64,000 nt of DNA from the NCBI GenBank assembly GCA_040754075.1, contig JBFMDH010000037.1, forward strand, positions 1 to 64,000, given 5' to 3'. How positions within the stretch are numbered: position 1 is the first letter of the stretch; the number at the start of each line of letters is the position of its first letter. This document shows, in pieces, positions 17,508 to 25,682 of this stretch. Source of the stretch: Acidobacteriota bacterium. Lineage in GTDB: Bacteria; Acidobacteriota; Blastocatellia; UBA7656. The notes under the pieces are model-generated. The model saw nothing but the letters and a program-made list of their open reading frames with translations. It ran no database searches and was not told where the DNA came from. The position numbers were made by a program, and so were the translations under genes.

Positions 17508-17867
17508 GTGAGAAAACTTATGTTAGCCGTAGCGTTGTTGACCGCCGCTTTAGCACTGATGCTTTTAATCTTCTCTGCAATAAAATCGGCACGCCCCGCG
17601 CAAAGCCTGACGCCTCGCGATTATTCGTTGATGGTTCCCGTGCAAATCATCTGCGGCGATTGCGCCGGTGAAGCCGATACGCCGCGCCGCACCTGTTTAA
17701 ATGCTGAGGGGCGTTGCGCCAACTGCAACGGCAACAGTTATGTTCTCGCCTCAGAACTTGCCCAACGCGCCGCGCGCGCGCGGCAATTGCGGCAGCGCAG
17801 GAGCAATGACCGAGGGTTTATTCCCTATGTGGTCAGCGCCCCAGCGATGCTTAGAAAAACCGGTTGA
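17508..17867 (+). CDS. Small membrane-anchored protein with a four-cysteine cluster
   Basis: About 119 residues from the GTG at 17508 (or 115 from the ATG at 17520). One N-terminal membrane segment (LAVALLTAALALMLLIFSAI) is followed by a segment with CGDC, then a Cys about 14 residues on, then CANC, a spacing that could bind zinc or a redox metal. The C-terminal part is Arg-rich. No clear ribosome-binding site separates the two starts. The stop is seven bases before the next start. Family not recognised. Confidence 0.5.
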   Translation: MRKLMLAVALLTAALALMLLIFSAIKSARPAQSLTPRDYSLMVPVQIICGDCAGEADTPRRTCLNAEGRCANCNGNSYVLASELAQRAARARQLRQRRSNDRGFIPYVVSAPAMLRKTG

Positions 17868-17874
17868 AAACCGA

Positions 17875-18294
17875 ATGGTTAATAAAAAAACAGAAATTGA
17901 GTGTGTTGTTGAAGGTGAAAAAATGATGGATATGGTTAGTGAGATGACAACTGTTAGTCCGCTTCAAGCGATTGAGTTTGAAGATTTGCGAACCTCGGAA
18001 GAGCTGATCATTGAAACCCAGAATAGCTCTTACCGATTTTCGATCATCGACGTCCATCAACGTCGCGGCTTTTTGTCGGGCGGTTCGCTTGGCGACAAAA
18101 AGACCAAAGCGATTTTGATGGGAGCCATATGCAAAAAGGGAGACGCATACGTTACAGACCCTTGGGGATTGAAAACCGATGCGCGCGCATTTTTTTACCT
18201 GGAGACGGAATCGGGCATGAAACACTTGGTGACGTCCCTGATTACCAGACTCACACACGTAAGAAATGGCGAAGAGCAGAAATACCTGTTTTGA
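17875..18294 (+). CDS. Protein of unknown function
   Basis: A 139-residue soluble protein if it starts at the ATG at 17875; an ATG at 17923 (MMDMVSEM) with a GAAGGTGA site upstream is an equal choice. The core (LIIETQNSSYRFSIIDVHQR, then RGFLSGGSLG) looks like a small beta-barrel. It ends 78 bases before a response regulator on the same strand and may be functionally linked to it. Domain not recognised; a PilZ-like or SH3-like barrel can be imagined but is not shown. Confidence 0.55.
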   Translation: MVNKKTEIECVVEGEKMMDMVSEMTTVSPLQAIEFEDLRTSEELIIETQNSSYRFSIIDVHQRRGFLSGGSLGDKKTKAILMGAICKKGDAYVTDPWGLKTDARAFFYLETESGMKHLVTSLITRLTHVRNGEEQKYLF

Positions 18295-18371
18295 CTTCGC
18301 GCCAACACTTTCACTCCCTGCTTTCAATTGGTCTGTGGTTCGTACCAAGCTTTATGAAAGAAGGGAATTTT

Positions 18372-18806
18372 ATGAACATCCTGTTAGCTGAAGATGATTC
18401 GTCATCGCGCAAGATATTGCATGAAATGCTCGCCGAACTCGGGCATCAGGTCACGGTTTGTGAAGATGGCAAAGCCGCCTGGGAAGCCTTTCAACGCAAT
18501 GATTATCGTTTGGTGGTTTCCGATTATTCGATGCCCCATTTAAACGGCGTCGAGTTATGTCAAAAAATTCGCAGCGCAAATAATCCTCACCATACTTATT
18601 TCATCTTGCAGACTTCCTGCTCGGAAAAAAGCGCGCTGCTCAAGGCGCTCGCTTCCGGGGTTGACGATATTTTGTTAAAACCGGTTGACCTTCATAAACT
18701 GCGAGCCAAATTGGAGGTCGCGGAAAAATTTTTTGAACTCGAACAACAAAGCCCATGTTCGGCGCAGGTTCTCGACGCTATCAAAGAAATGCTGATTAAG
18801 TCCTAA
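18372..18806 (+). CDS. Single-domain response regulator (CheY-like)
   Basis: A 144-residue receiver domain with a short C-terminal tail. Conserved residues are visible: acidic pair EDD (7-9), phospho-acceptor Asp51 in VVSDYSMPHLNG, Thr81 (QTSCSE) and Lys103 (LLKPVD). There is no output domain, so it should act by binding a partner after phosphorylation. The ATG at 18372 has GAAGGGA upstream. The hybrid kinase in the GTPase/OmpA gene set downstream is a candidate phosphodonor, but 246 bases and a probable promoter region separate them. Confidence 0.85.
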   Translation: MNILLAEDDSSSRKILHEMLAELGHQVTVCEDGKAAWEAFQRNDYRLVVSDYSMPHLNGVELCQKIRSANNPHHTYFILQTSCSEKSALLKALASGVDDILLKPVDLHKLRAKLEVAEKFFELEQQSPCSAQVLDAIKEMLIKS

Positions 18807-19052
18807 CCTGACAAGCGACGAGCCGGGTTCGCGTTTCCAGCCTGATGGTAGTTGCAGCGTCAGCTTAGTAGGAAACGTCTTCATCAACTCCCCTTCTCTC
18901 CTCCGCCAACCTTTTTCGCCAAATCACCTGCACAAATTTCCGGCACTTTGATTTTCAAGGGCTGTGTTATATGCTTTTGCTCGCAGAACATCCCCAATTA
19001 ACGCTATGGTTGTTTAACCTGAATTGCTTGCTATAAAACAAGGAGCAACGAG

Positions 19053-19748
19053 GTGTCATCTACAAAGAGCAAACGGCCTGGTACGAAATCGAAAGTAATG
19101 AAAGCGGTTTCTGTGAAACCTGCAAAAAACAAACTACCGCTAAGGAGTAAAGCGAAACCTATGGCTGAGGAAAGAAAGCAAATTGACGGCAAAGCCCCGT
19201 CTGCACAAACCGCAGAAGGCGCGGGCAGTCTCGATAAAGTCCGGGAAATCCTCTTCGGTTCACAAGCGCGCGATTATGAAAAACGCTTTGCCAAACTCGA
19301 AGAGCGATTGATTAAAGAATCCCATGATTTGAAGGACGAAGTGCGCAAACGCTTTGACGCGCTGGAAATTTATATCAAAAAAGAACTCGACAGCCTCTCC
19401 GATAAATTGAAAGCCGAACAGGGCGAACGCAAAGAGACCAATAATCAACTCGCCCGCGACCTCAAGGATTTAACTAAAGCCTTTGAGAAAAAGAGCACCC
19501 AACTCGACGATCAAATCACCAAAAATCAGCGCGATTTGCGCGAACAACTGCTCGACCAGTCGAAGCGACTTTCCGGTGATATTCGCCAGAAACAGCAGGA
19601 GGCATTGGACGCCTTGGAGCGAGAATCGCAGGAATTGCGTTACGAAAAAACTGACCGCGCGGCGCTTGCGGCAATGTTTACCGAACTCGCCATGCGGTTG
19701 AATAATGAATTCGCGATTCCGGGCGCGGAGGATTTAAGCAATGATTGA
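19053..19748 (+). CDS. Coiled-coil protein, first gene of the GTPase/OmpA set
   Basis: A 231-residue protein. Residues 1-45 are Lys-rich and disordered-looking; about 60-205 are a long coiled coil (heptads of Leu/Ile with Glu/Lys, for example LEERLIKESHDLKDEVRKRF); the end is a short helical cap. There is no signal peptide or membrane span, so it is cytoplasmic. The start is GTG at 19053; AAGGAGCAACGAG precedes it. It overlaps the OmpA-domain gene by 8 bases (ATGATTGA), a sign of translational coupling. Probable role: a scaffold or tether for the membrane partner; inferred from position and structure. Confidence 0.75.
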   Translation: MSSTKSKRPGTKSKVMKAVSVKPAKNKLPLRSKAKPMAEERKQIDGKAPSAQTAEGAGSLDKVREILFGSQARDYEKRFAKLEERLIKESHDLKDEVRKRFDALEIYIKKELDSLSDKLKAEQGERKETNNQLARDLKDLTKAFEKKSTQLDDQITKNQRDLREQLLDQSKRLSGDIRQKQQEALDALERESQELRYEKTDRAALAAMFTELAMRLNNEFAIPGAEDLSND

Positions 19749-21468
19749 ACTCTCTCTTCAGGAAAATGACCAACCTGATGAGACAGTTCAGAAACCGGAC
19801 TTGCAAGCCCTTGATGAGTTTGGCGAACTGCGCGAACTGCTGCTTGCGGAAGACCGTGAGCAGTTCGCCAAACTTAAAGCGCGCATCGAAAATCCTCAAC
19901 GTCGCGCCGAAGATTTAAGCAGTGTGCTCCCGGACAGCATCCTGCTCCGGGCGAAAAAAGATAAAGCCTTAACCAAAGCCTTAACCCCGACCGTCGAAGA
20001 ATCCCTCAACGCTTCCGTCAAACGAAATCCCCGCGCCATTGCCGATGCCATCTTTCCAATTATTGGTCCGGCTATCCGCAAAGCCATCTCGAACGCCTTG
20101 CGCGAACTCGTGCAATCGCTCAATCAAGCCCTCGAATACAGCATCTCCATTAAAGGGGTGAAGTGGCGCATCGAAGCCTTGCGCACCGGGAAATCATTTG
20201 CCGAAGTGGTGCTCTCGCACACCCTGCGCTACCGGGTTGAACAGGTCTTTTTAATTCACATTGAAACCGGCTTGTTGTTACAACACGTTTCGGCAACCCA
20301 CACCGTCACGCAAGACGCCGATATGGTTTCGGGAATGCTCACCGCGATTCAGGATTTCGTACACGATTCATTCGGCACGAAAAGCGGCGACGCTCTGGAA
20401 TCTCTGGAAGTCGGCGATTTGCAGGTATGGATTGAACAGGGTCCGAAAGCCTTGCTGGCATCGGTCATTCGCGGCAATGCGCCGCAGGAATATCGAAGAG
20501 TTTTGCAGGACGCGATTGAAACCATTCACCTCGAACAAGCCAATGCGCTTAGTGCGTTTCAAGGCGAGGCTTCGGCATTTGAAGCCAGCCGCCCGACGCT
20601 TGAAGATTGTTTGCAGATGCAACTTCAGGAACAAGCCGATAAAACGCGGCAGCCGGTTTTGCTCTGGGCAATAGTCGGTGTGGTATTAATCGCCGTTGCG
20701 ACCTGGTTATTTTTCTCCTTGAGAAGCCAGTGGCGTTTTGATGACTATGTCAATCGATTGCAAAGTGAACCCGGCATCGTGGTGGTTTCTCAAGAAAGGC
20801 GCGGCGGCAAATTTCACATCACCGGACTGCGCGACCCGCTGGCATCAGACCCGCAAGCGATTTTGCAAACCACCGAGGTGAATCCGCAAACGGTTGTGAG
20901 TCGTTGGGAAACTTATCAATCTTCGCATCCCGATTTTGTTTTGCAACGCGCCAAGGGTTTATTGCAACCGCCCAAAGGTGTGGCGCTGACGCTTGAAAAC
21001 GGCGTGCTGCATGCGAGCGGCAACGCGCCATTACTCTGGGTCGGTGAAGCGGAGCGGTTGGCAAAATTGATTGTCGGAGTCAACGAATTCAAACTTGACC
21101 GGCTTTTCGATGAGCAGACCAGAGCGCGGGTTGAAAAAACGCTTATCCATTTCAATGCCGGTTCCGCCGAAATTTTGCCGACGGAGCGCGAAATCATGGC
21201 TTCGCTGGTCGAAGATTTGCAAGCTCTTGAAAAGCAGTTCATCGCCGCAGGCAAATCCTGGCGCGTCGAAATCAGCGGGCATACAGACCCGACCGGGCCG
21301 GATTCGCTCAATCAGGAACTGCAACAGGAACGCGCTCGCAACGTCATTGCCACATTGATTGCGCAAGGCGTGAGTGCCAATAATCTGGTTGCCGTAAGCA
21401 ATCAGCCGATGAATCAATCGCAGGATTCGGGTCGCCAAGTCACCTTTAAAGTGGTTATCGTAGAATAA
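19741..21468 (+). CDS. Transmembrane protein with C-terminal OmpA-like domain
   Basis: A 575-residue protein. Residues 1-305 form a mostly helical soluble region with no recognised family. One strong membrane span follows at about 306-327 (PVLLWAIVGVVLIAVATWLF). Residues about 460-575 form an OmpA/MotB-type peptidoglycan-binding domain (LIHFNAGSAEILP; GHTDPTGPDSLNQELQQER). This is the layout of an inner-membrane protein with a large cytoplasmic part and a periplasmic cell-wall anchor. It overlaps the coiled-coil gene and is 33 bases from the Ras-like GTPase gene, so the three products probably work together. Confidence 0.82.
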   Translation: MIELSLQENDQPDETVQKPDLQALDEFGELRELLLAEDREQFAKLKARIENPQRRAEDLSSVLPDSILLRAKKDKALTKALTPTVEESLNASVKRNPRAIADAIFPIIGPAIRKAISNALRELVQSLNQALEYSISIKGVKWRIEALRTGKSFAEVVLSHTLRYRVEQVFLIHIETGLLLQHVSATHTVTQDADMVSGMLTAIQDFVHDSFGTKSGDALESLEVGDLQVWIEQGPKALLASVIRGNAPQEYRRVLQDAIETIHLEQANALSAFQGEASAFEASRPTLEDCLQMQLQEQADKTRQPVLLWAIVGVVLIAVATWLFFSLRSQWRFDDYVNRLQSEPGIVVVSQERRGGKFHITGLRDPLASDPQAILQTTEVNPQTVVSRWETYQSSHPDFVLQRAKGLLQPPKGVALTLENGVLHASGNAPLLWVGEAERLAKLIVGVNEFKLDRLFDEQTRARVEKTLIHFNAGSAEILPTEREIMASLVEDLQALEKQFIAAGKSWRVEISGHTDPTGPDSLNQELQQERARNVIATLIAQGVSANNLVAVSNQPMNQSQDSGRQVTFKVVIVE

Positions 21469-21501
21469 ATTTTCGGATACAGGGAAAGTAGTCGGGGTTT
21501 G

Positions 21502-21999
21502 ATGTTACAGAAAAAAATCTGCACGCTTGGAGCTTATGCGGTCGGTAAAACCAGCCTGCTGGCGCGGTTCGTCAAAAGCCTTTTTTCGGAAAAATATCTC
21601 ACCACCATCGGCGTTAAAGTCGATAAAAAAATTGTTCAGATAGACGGACAGGAGGTTATGCTGATGTTGTGGGATTTGGCAGGCGAAGACGAATACCTGC
21701 AACTCAGAACCTCGTATCTGCGCGGCGCGGCGGGTTATCTGCTGGTAGTCGATAGAACGCGCCCGAAAACTTTAGAGATGGCATTGGATTTAAAACAGCG
21801 GGTTGAGGAAGAAATCGGCGAGTTGCCGTTTATTCTGGTATTCAACAAATCGGATTTGCTGGATGAGTTAAAAATTGCCAGGAGCGCCATAGAGCATCTT
21901 GCCGGACAAGGTTTTGAAGTGCTGGAAACCAGTGCTAAAACCGGGCAAGGCGTAGAACAAGCGTTTTTGTCTTTGACGAAAAAAATTCTCAAGCTGTAA
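21502..21999 (+). CDS. Ras/Rab-like small GTPase
   Basis: A 166-residue single-domain GTPase of the Ras-like type, uncommon in bacteria but known in several phyla. G1 is GAYAVGKTS (10-18, Lys16); switch I keeps a Thr (KYLTTIG, Thr34/35); G3 is WDLAGED (Asp58, Gly61); G4 is NKSD; G5 is TSAK. The position of the catalytic Gln of Ras (DTAGQE) is Glu62 here, which suggests slow intrinsic hydrolysis or reliance on a partner. There is no lipidation signal. The ATG at 21502 follows a TTG. It sits between the OmpA-domain gene (33 bases) and the hybrid kinase gene (45 bases). Confidence 0.9.
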   Translation: MLQKKICTLGAYAVGKTSLLARFVKSLFSEKYLTTIGVKVDKKIVQIDGQEVMLMLWDLAGEDEYLQLRTSYLRGAAGYLLVVDRTRPKTLEMALDLKQRVEEEIGELPFILVFNKSDLLDELKIARSAIEHLAGQGFEVLETSAKTGQGVEQAFLSLTKKILKL

Positions 22000-22044
22000 A
22001 CCCGGCGTGCAACCAATCATAATCTCTTATTTTGAACAGCGGTG

Positions 22045-25000
22045 ATGACTCAAGTTTTGTACACAGATATTTTCACGGCGCTTGATGCGGCGGCTTTTGA
22101 GCGCCTTGGTAATGGGGCGTTCAAATTGCTCAACGCGCCGCCCGCCTGGTTTTTAGCGATTTACCCCGAATGTCTTGATGCACCCGAGCCGTTGAACCTC
22201 ACAGAAAAATTTCCCTTCATTGAATATTTTTTACAGGAAGCCGAACCCTTCTGGCAGCAACATCAAATCGGACGACTCAATTCCGGTCCCTGGGCGGATG
22301 AAGACACCGCGGGCAATTTAATTCAACTGGAAGCCTTTGCCATTTCTGCGAGCGGCAAACAGGTTTTAACCATCGAACGCTTGCGCCTTGATTACGAAGA
22401 GATTCAAATCCTGGCGCAAAAAGCCCGCGATAAAAGCCTGGCTTTTGAAAAATTGGAAGAAGCCGAAAAAGCTCTGCGGGAAAGCGAAACCCGTTACCGG
22501 GTGCTGGTTGAAAACAGCCTGGGGTTGATTTGCACACACGACCTTGAAGGCAATTTATTGATGGTCAATCCGGCGGCGGCTCATTCGCTCGGTTATGAAC
22601 CGGCGGATTTAACAGGTAAAAATTTATATGACTTGCTTGCGCCTATCGCCAAATCGTCATTCAAAACCTATCTGGAATTGATTCGCGTCAGACCAACGGT
22701 TACCGGCAACATCGTTTTGCTCAAAAAAAATGGCGAAGAATGCACCTGGCAATATCACAACGTCAAACAGGATAACGGCATCAATGCCCCGTTTATTCTC
22801 GGTCACGCGCAGGATATTACCGAACGCAAACGCGCCGAAGAAGCCTTGAAAGAGAGCGAAGAGCGTTACCGCGAACTGTTTGAAAATGCCAGTGACCTCA
22901 TTCAAAGCGTTGCGCCCGATGGCAGATTTTTATATGTCAATCCGGCGTGGCGACAAACCCTCGGTTACAGTAAAGCGGAAATCGAACGCCTCAATTTATT
23001 CAACATCATTCACCCGGATAGCCTTGAACATTGTCGGGATTTATTTTCAAGGTTGATGCAGGGCGAAAATATCAATTTCGTTGAAGCCAAATTCCTGACG
23101 AAAACCGGACGGGTCATCATTGTCGAAGGCAATGTCAATTGTAGTTTCAAAAACGGCAACCCTTACGCGACGCGCTCGATTTTCCGCGATGTCACCGAAC
23201 GCAAACAACTGGAAAGAGATTTGATTGAAGCCCGCGAAGCGGCTTTGAAAGCCAGTCAGGCAAAATCGGCTTTTTTAGCCAACATGAGCCACGAAATTCG
23301 CACCCCGATGAATGGCATCATCGGCATGACCGGACTTTTATTGAAAACCGCTTTGACCCCCGAACAGCGAAAGATGGCTGACACCGTACAACTGAGCGCC
23401 GATGCTTTGCTTGCCATCATCAATGACATTCTCGATTTTTCAAAAATCGAATCAGGCAAATTGATTCTCGAAAACGTGCAGTTTGAATTGCGAACTCTGG
23501 TTGAAAGCGTCGTTGAACTGCTTGCCGAACCGGCGCAGAAAAAACACCTCGAACTCGCGTCTTTCGTGTATAACGATGTGCCGGACAATTTGCGCGGCGA
23601 CCCTTTGCGACTGCGCCAAATCATCACCAATCTGGTGAGCAACGCCATCAAATTCACAGAAGCCGGCGAAGTCATCGTCAGCGTCACCAAACAACCTCTC
23701 AGCCCATCGCAAATCCGTTTACGGGTTGAAGTCACAGACACCGGCATCGGCATGGAAAAAGCCATTCAGGCAAATCTCTTTCAAGCCTTTTCGCAAGCCG
23801 ACTCTTCGACGACGCGCAGATACGGCGGCACCGGACTTGGACTGGCGATTTCCAAACAACTGGTTGACCTCATGCAAGGTGAAATCGGCGTGGTGAGCCA
23901 ACCCGGTAAAGGTTCGACGTTCTGGTTCACCATTCCTCTGGAAGTGCAAACCGATGAACGGGTCGCGCCGTTGCCGCAAAAATCGGTCATCGAAAAACTG
24001 CGGCTGTTAATCGTTGATGATAACGAAACCAACCGCACGATTCTCAGCCACTATGTCAGTTCGTGGCGGATGCGTTACGCGACAGCCGGAAGCGCCAGAG
24101 AAGCGTTGCAGGTGTTACGCGAGGCAGCCGATGCCGACCCGTTTGGGCTGGCAATTCTCGATATGCAGATGCCTGAGATGGATGGGTTGAAATTGGTTGA
24201 AGCGATTAAAAGCGATGAACGCCTTCACGCAACCCGCCTGGTGATGATGTCTTCGCTTGGTAATATCGGCGACCAGCAAAAAAATCCCGGCATTGAAGCG
24301 TTCATTATCAAACCCGTCAAACAATCGGAACTGTTCGATTGTCTGGCAACCTTGATTGCCGAAACGCCGCATACGCTGAAGACAGCCGGAACAAAGGGTA
24401 ATCGACCGATTGAACGCGCAAGGCTCAATGCCGATTTGCCGGTTGAACATTCACTCAATACCAAAGTCCGCCTGTTGCTTGCCGAAGATAATCCGGTCAA
24501 TCGCGAGGTCGCCGTCTTGCAACTTCAGAGTCTCGGTTATCAGGCGGATACCGTAACCAACGGGCGTGAAGTGATTGAAGCGTTAGCGAAAAATGATTAC
24601 GCGATTATTTTGATGGATTGTCAGATGCCGGTGATGGACGGTTATGAAGCGACGGCAGCGATTCGTCGCACTCAAGGCGACAAACATTCCATCATCATTG
24701 CGCTCACGGCAAATGCTCTGGAAGGCGACGCCGAAAGGTGTCTTGCGGCAGGCATGGACGATTATCTCAGTAAACCGATTGACCCGGAAAAACTGGATGC
24801 GATGATAAAAAAATGGTTGAACAATTCTGCCATCGTTACAGAAATTGCCGAACCAAAACCGGTCGAGAATTTTTCCGAATCTCTGGATAAAAGGGTGCTC
24901 GCGAAATTGCGCGCCGCGCTTGGCGCAAAGCGCAAAGAACTGATTCCAAATTTAATTGATTTATTCTGTTCAGATGCTGCGCCGCGACTTGAATTGATGC

Positions 25001-25227
25001 GCAAAGCTCTTGATGAAAACGATGCCGAATCGCTCAGGCGCGTGGCGCACGCTTTAAAAGGCAGCAGCGCCAATCTCGGCGTTAAACGTATGGCAGGTCT
25101 TTGCGAAATGCTCGAAGCGAAAAGCCGCAAAGGCAACTTAACCGGCGCGGATACGCTTTTGGATTTACTCGCCGGAGAATTTGTCGTTGTGCAAAAATTG
25201 TTGGAAGCGGAAAAGTCGAATGATTGA
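22045..25227 (+). CDS. Hybrid sensor histidine kinase (PAS-PAS-HisKA-HATPase-REC-REC-HPt)
   Basis: A protein of about 1060 residues. In order: an N-terminal region of about 140 residues without a clear family; two PAS domains (about 145-265 and 272-390, each ending DITERK or DVTERK); HisKA with the phospho-acceptor His near 417 ([12 protein letters not shown]); HATPase (N-box [11 protein letters not shown]-boxes DTGIGM and GGTGLGL); two receiver domains (about 655-770 and 812-930, with [10 protein letters not shown] and [10 protein letters not shown]); and a C-terminal HPt domain ([14 protein letters not shown]). No membrane span is seen, so it senses a cytoplasmic signal or one relayed by a partner. 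It is 45 bases after the GTPase gene and probably ends that operon. Confidence 0.93.
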   Translation: MTQVLYTDIFTALDAAAFERLGNGAFKLLNAPPAWFLAIYPECLDAPEPLNLTEKFPFIEYFLQEAEPFWQQHQIGRLNSGPWADEDTAGNLIQLEAFAISASGKQVLTIERLRLDYEEIQILAQKARDKSLAFEKLEEAEKALRESETRYRVLVENSLGLICTHDLEGNLLMVNPAAAHSLGYEPADLTGKNLYDLLAPIAKSSFKTYLELIRVRPTVTGNIVLLKKNGEECTWQYHNVKQDNGINAPFILGHAQDITERKRAEEALKESEERYRELFENASDLIQSVAPDGRFLYVNPAWRQTLGYSKAEIERLNLFNIIHPDSLEHCRDLFSRLMQGENINFVEAKFLTKTGRVIIVEGNVNCSFKNGNPYATRSIFRDVTERKQLERDLIEAREAALKASQAKSAFLANMSHEIRTPMNGIIGMTGLLLKTALTPEQRKMADTVQLSADALLAIINDILDFSKIESGKLILENVQFELRTLVESVVELLAEPAQKKHLELASFVYNDVPDNLRGDPLRLRQIITNLVSNAIKFTEAGEVIVSVTKQPLSPSQIRLRVEVTDTGIGMEKAIQANLFQAFSQADSSTTRRYGGTGLGLAISKQLVDLMQGEIGVVSQPGKGSTFWFTIPLEVQTDERVAPLPQKSVIEKLRLLIVDDNETNRTILSHYVSSWRMRYATAGSAREALQVLREAADADPFGLAILDMQMPEMDGLKLVEAIKSDERLHATRLVMMSSLGNIGDQQKNPGIEAFIIKPVKQSELFDCLATLIAETPHTLKTAGTKGNRPIERARLNADLPVEHSLNTKVRLLLAEDNPVNREVAVLQLQSLGYQADTVTNGREVIEALAKNDYAIILMDCQMPVMDGYEATAAIRRTQGDKHSIIIALTANALEGDAERCLAAGMDDYLSKPIDPEKLDAMIKKWLNNSAIVTEIAEPKPVENFSESLDKRVLAKLRAALGAKRKELIPNLIDLFCSDAAPRLELMRKALDENDAESLRRVAHALKGSSANLGVKRMAGLCEMLEAKSRKGNLTGADTLLDLLAGEFVVVQKLLEAEKSND

Positions 25228-25356
25228 AATAGAAACGCGATCAAAAACCGCTTCTTCAACGCAGATAATCATCTATCGAGGTTGAGCAAGCAATCTTTGA
25301 CCGCGTTCGTGTAAACCATAAACACGATTCAACGTGGTTTGATCAGGATTTAATTT

Positions 25357-25527
25357 TTAGGCAGCTTGTTTGAGCGAGGTGGTAAAACAAATCGGGCACC
25401 ATCCATACAGCACACCATTAATCAGGTGATAGGCGATGGTTTCGCTTGCATCAATCATTGAATGACATTCTTTACATTCCCACATACGCTGGTGAATTTC
25501 GTAAACTGGTTGATCGGTTGTCGCCAT
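25357..25527 (-). CDS. Small zinc-ribbon protein, 56 residues
   Basis: A minus-strand frame from the ATG at 25527 to the stop at 25357. The product has CKEC near residue 18 and CPIC near residue 45 (YGWCPICFTTSLKQAA), a compact four-cysteine zinc ribbon. It lies between the kinase and helicase genes and is transcribed away from the kinase. The ribosome-binding site is weak (AACGAAAAA), with AAGGAG too far upstream. The cysteine spacing and clean frame make it likely real. Confidence 0.6.
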   Translation of the reverse strand: MATTDQPVYEIHQRMWECKECHSMIDASETIAYHLINGVLYGWCPICFTTSLKQAA

Positions 25528-25682
25528 TTTTTCGTTGCCAGCCCGAAGGCTCGCTTTCTCCTTCTATTCTTTTCTAGTCTTACAGAGCATCAACCCGGCG
25601 GATTGATACCCTAAAAACGTCATAAACTACTATTTGTTCCAATGAAAATTTCGCTTGAGTAAATGACTCCCGATTCAATGAT

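Noticed and set aside
18129-18371. Upstream extension of the response regulator frame
   Set aside because: The receiver domain begins exactly at the ATG at 18372 with a good ribosome-binding site; the extension overlaps the previous gene and looks unlike protein.
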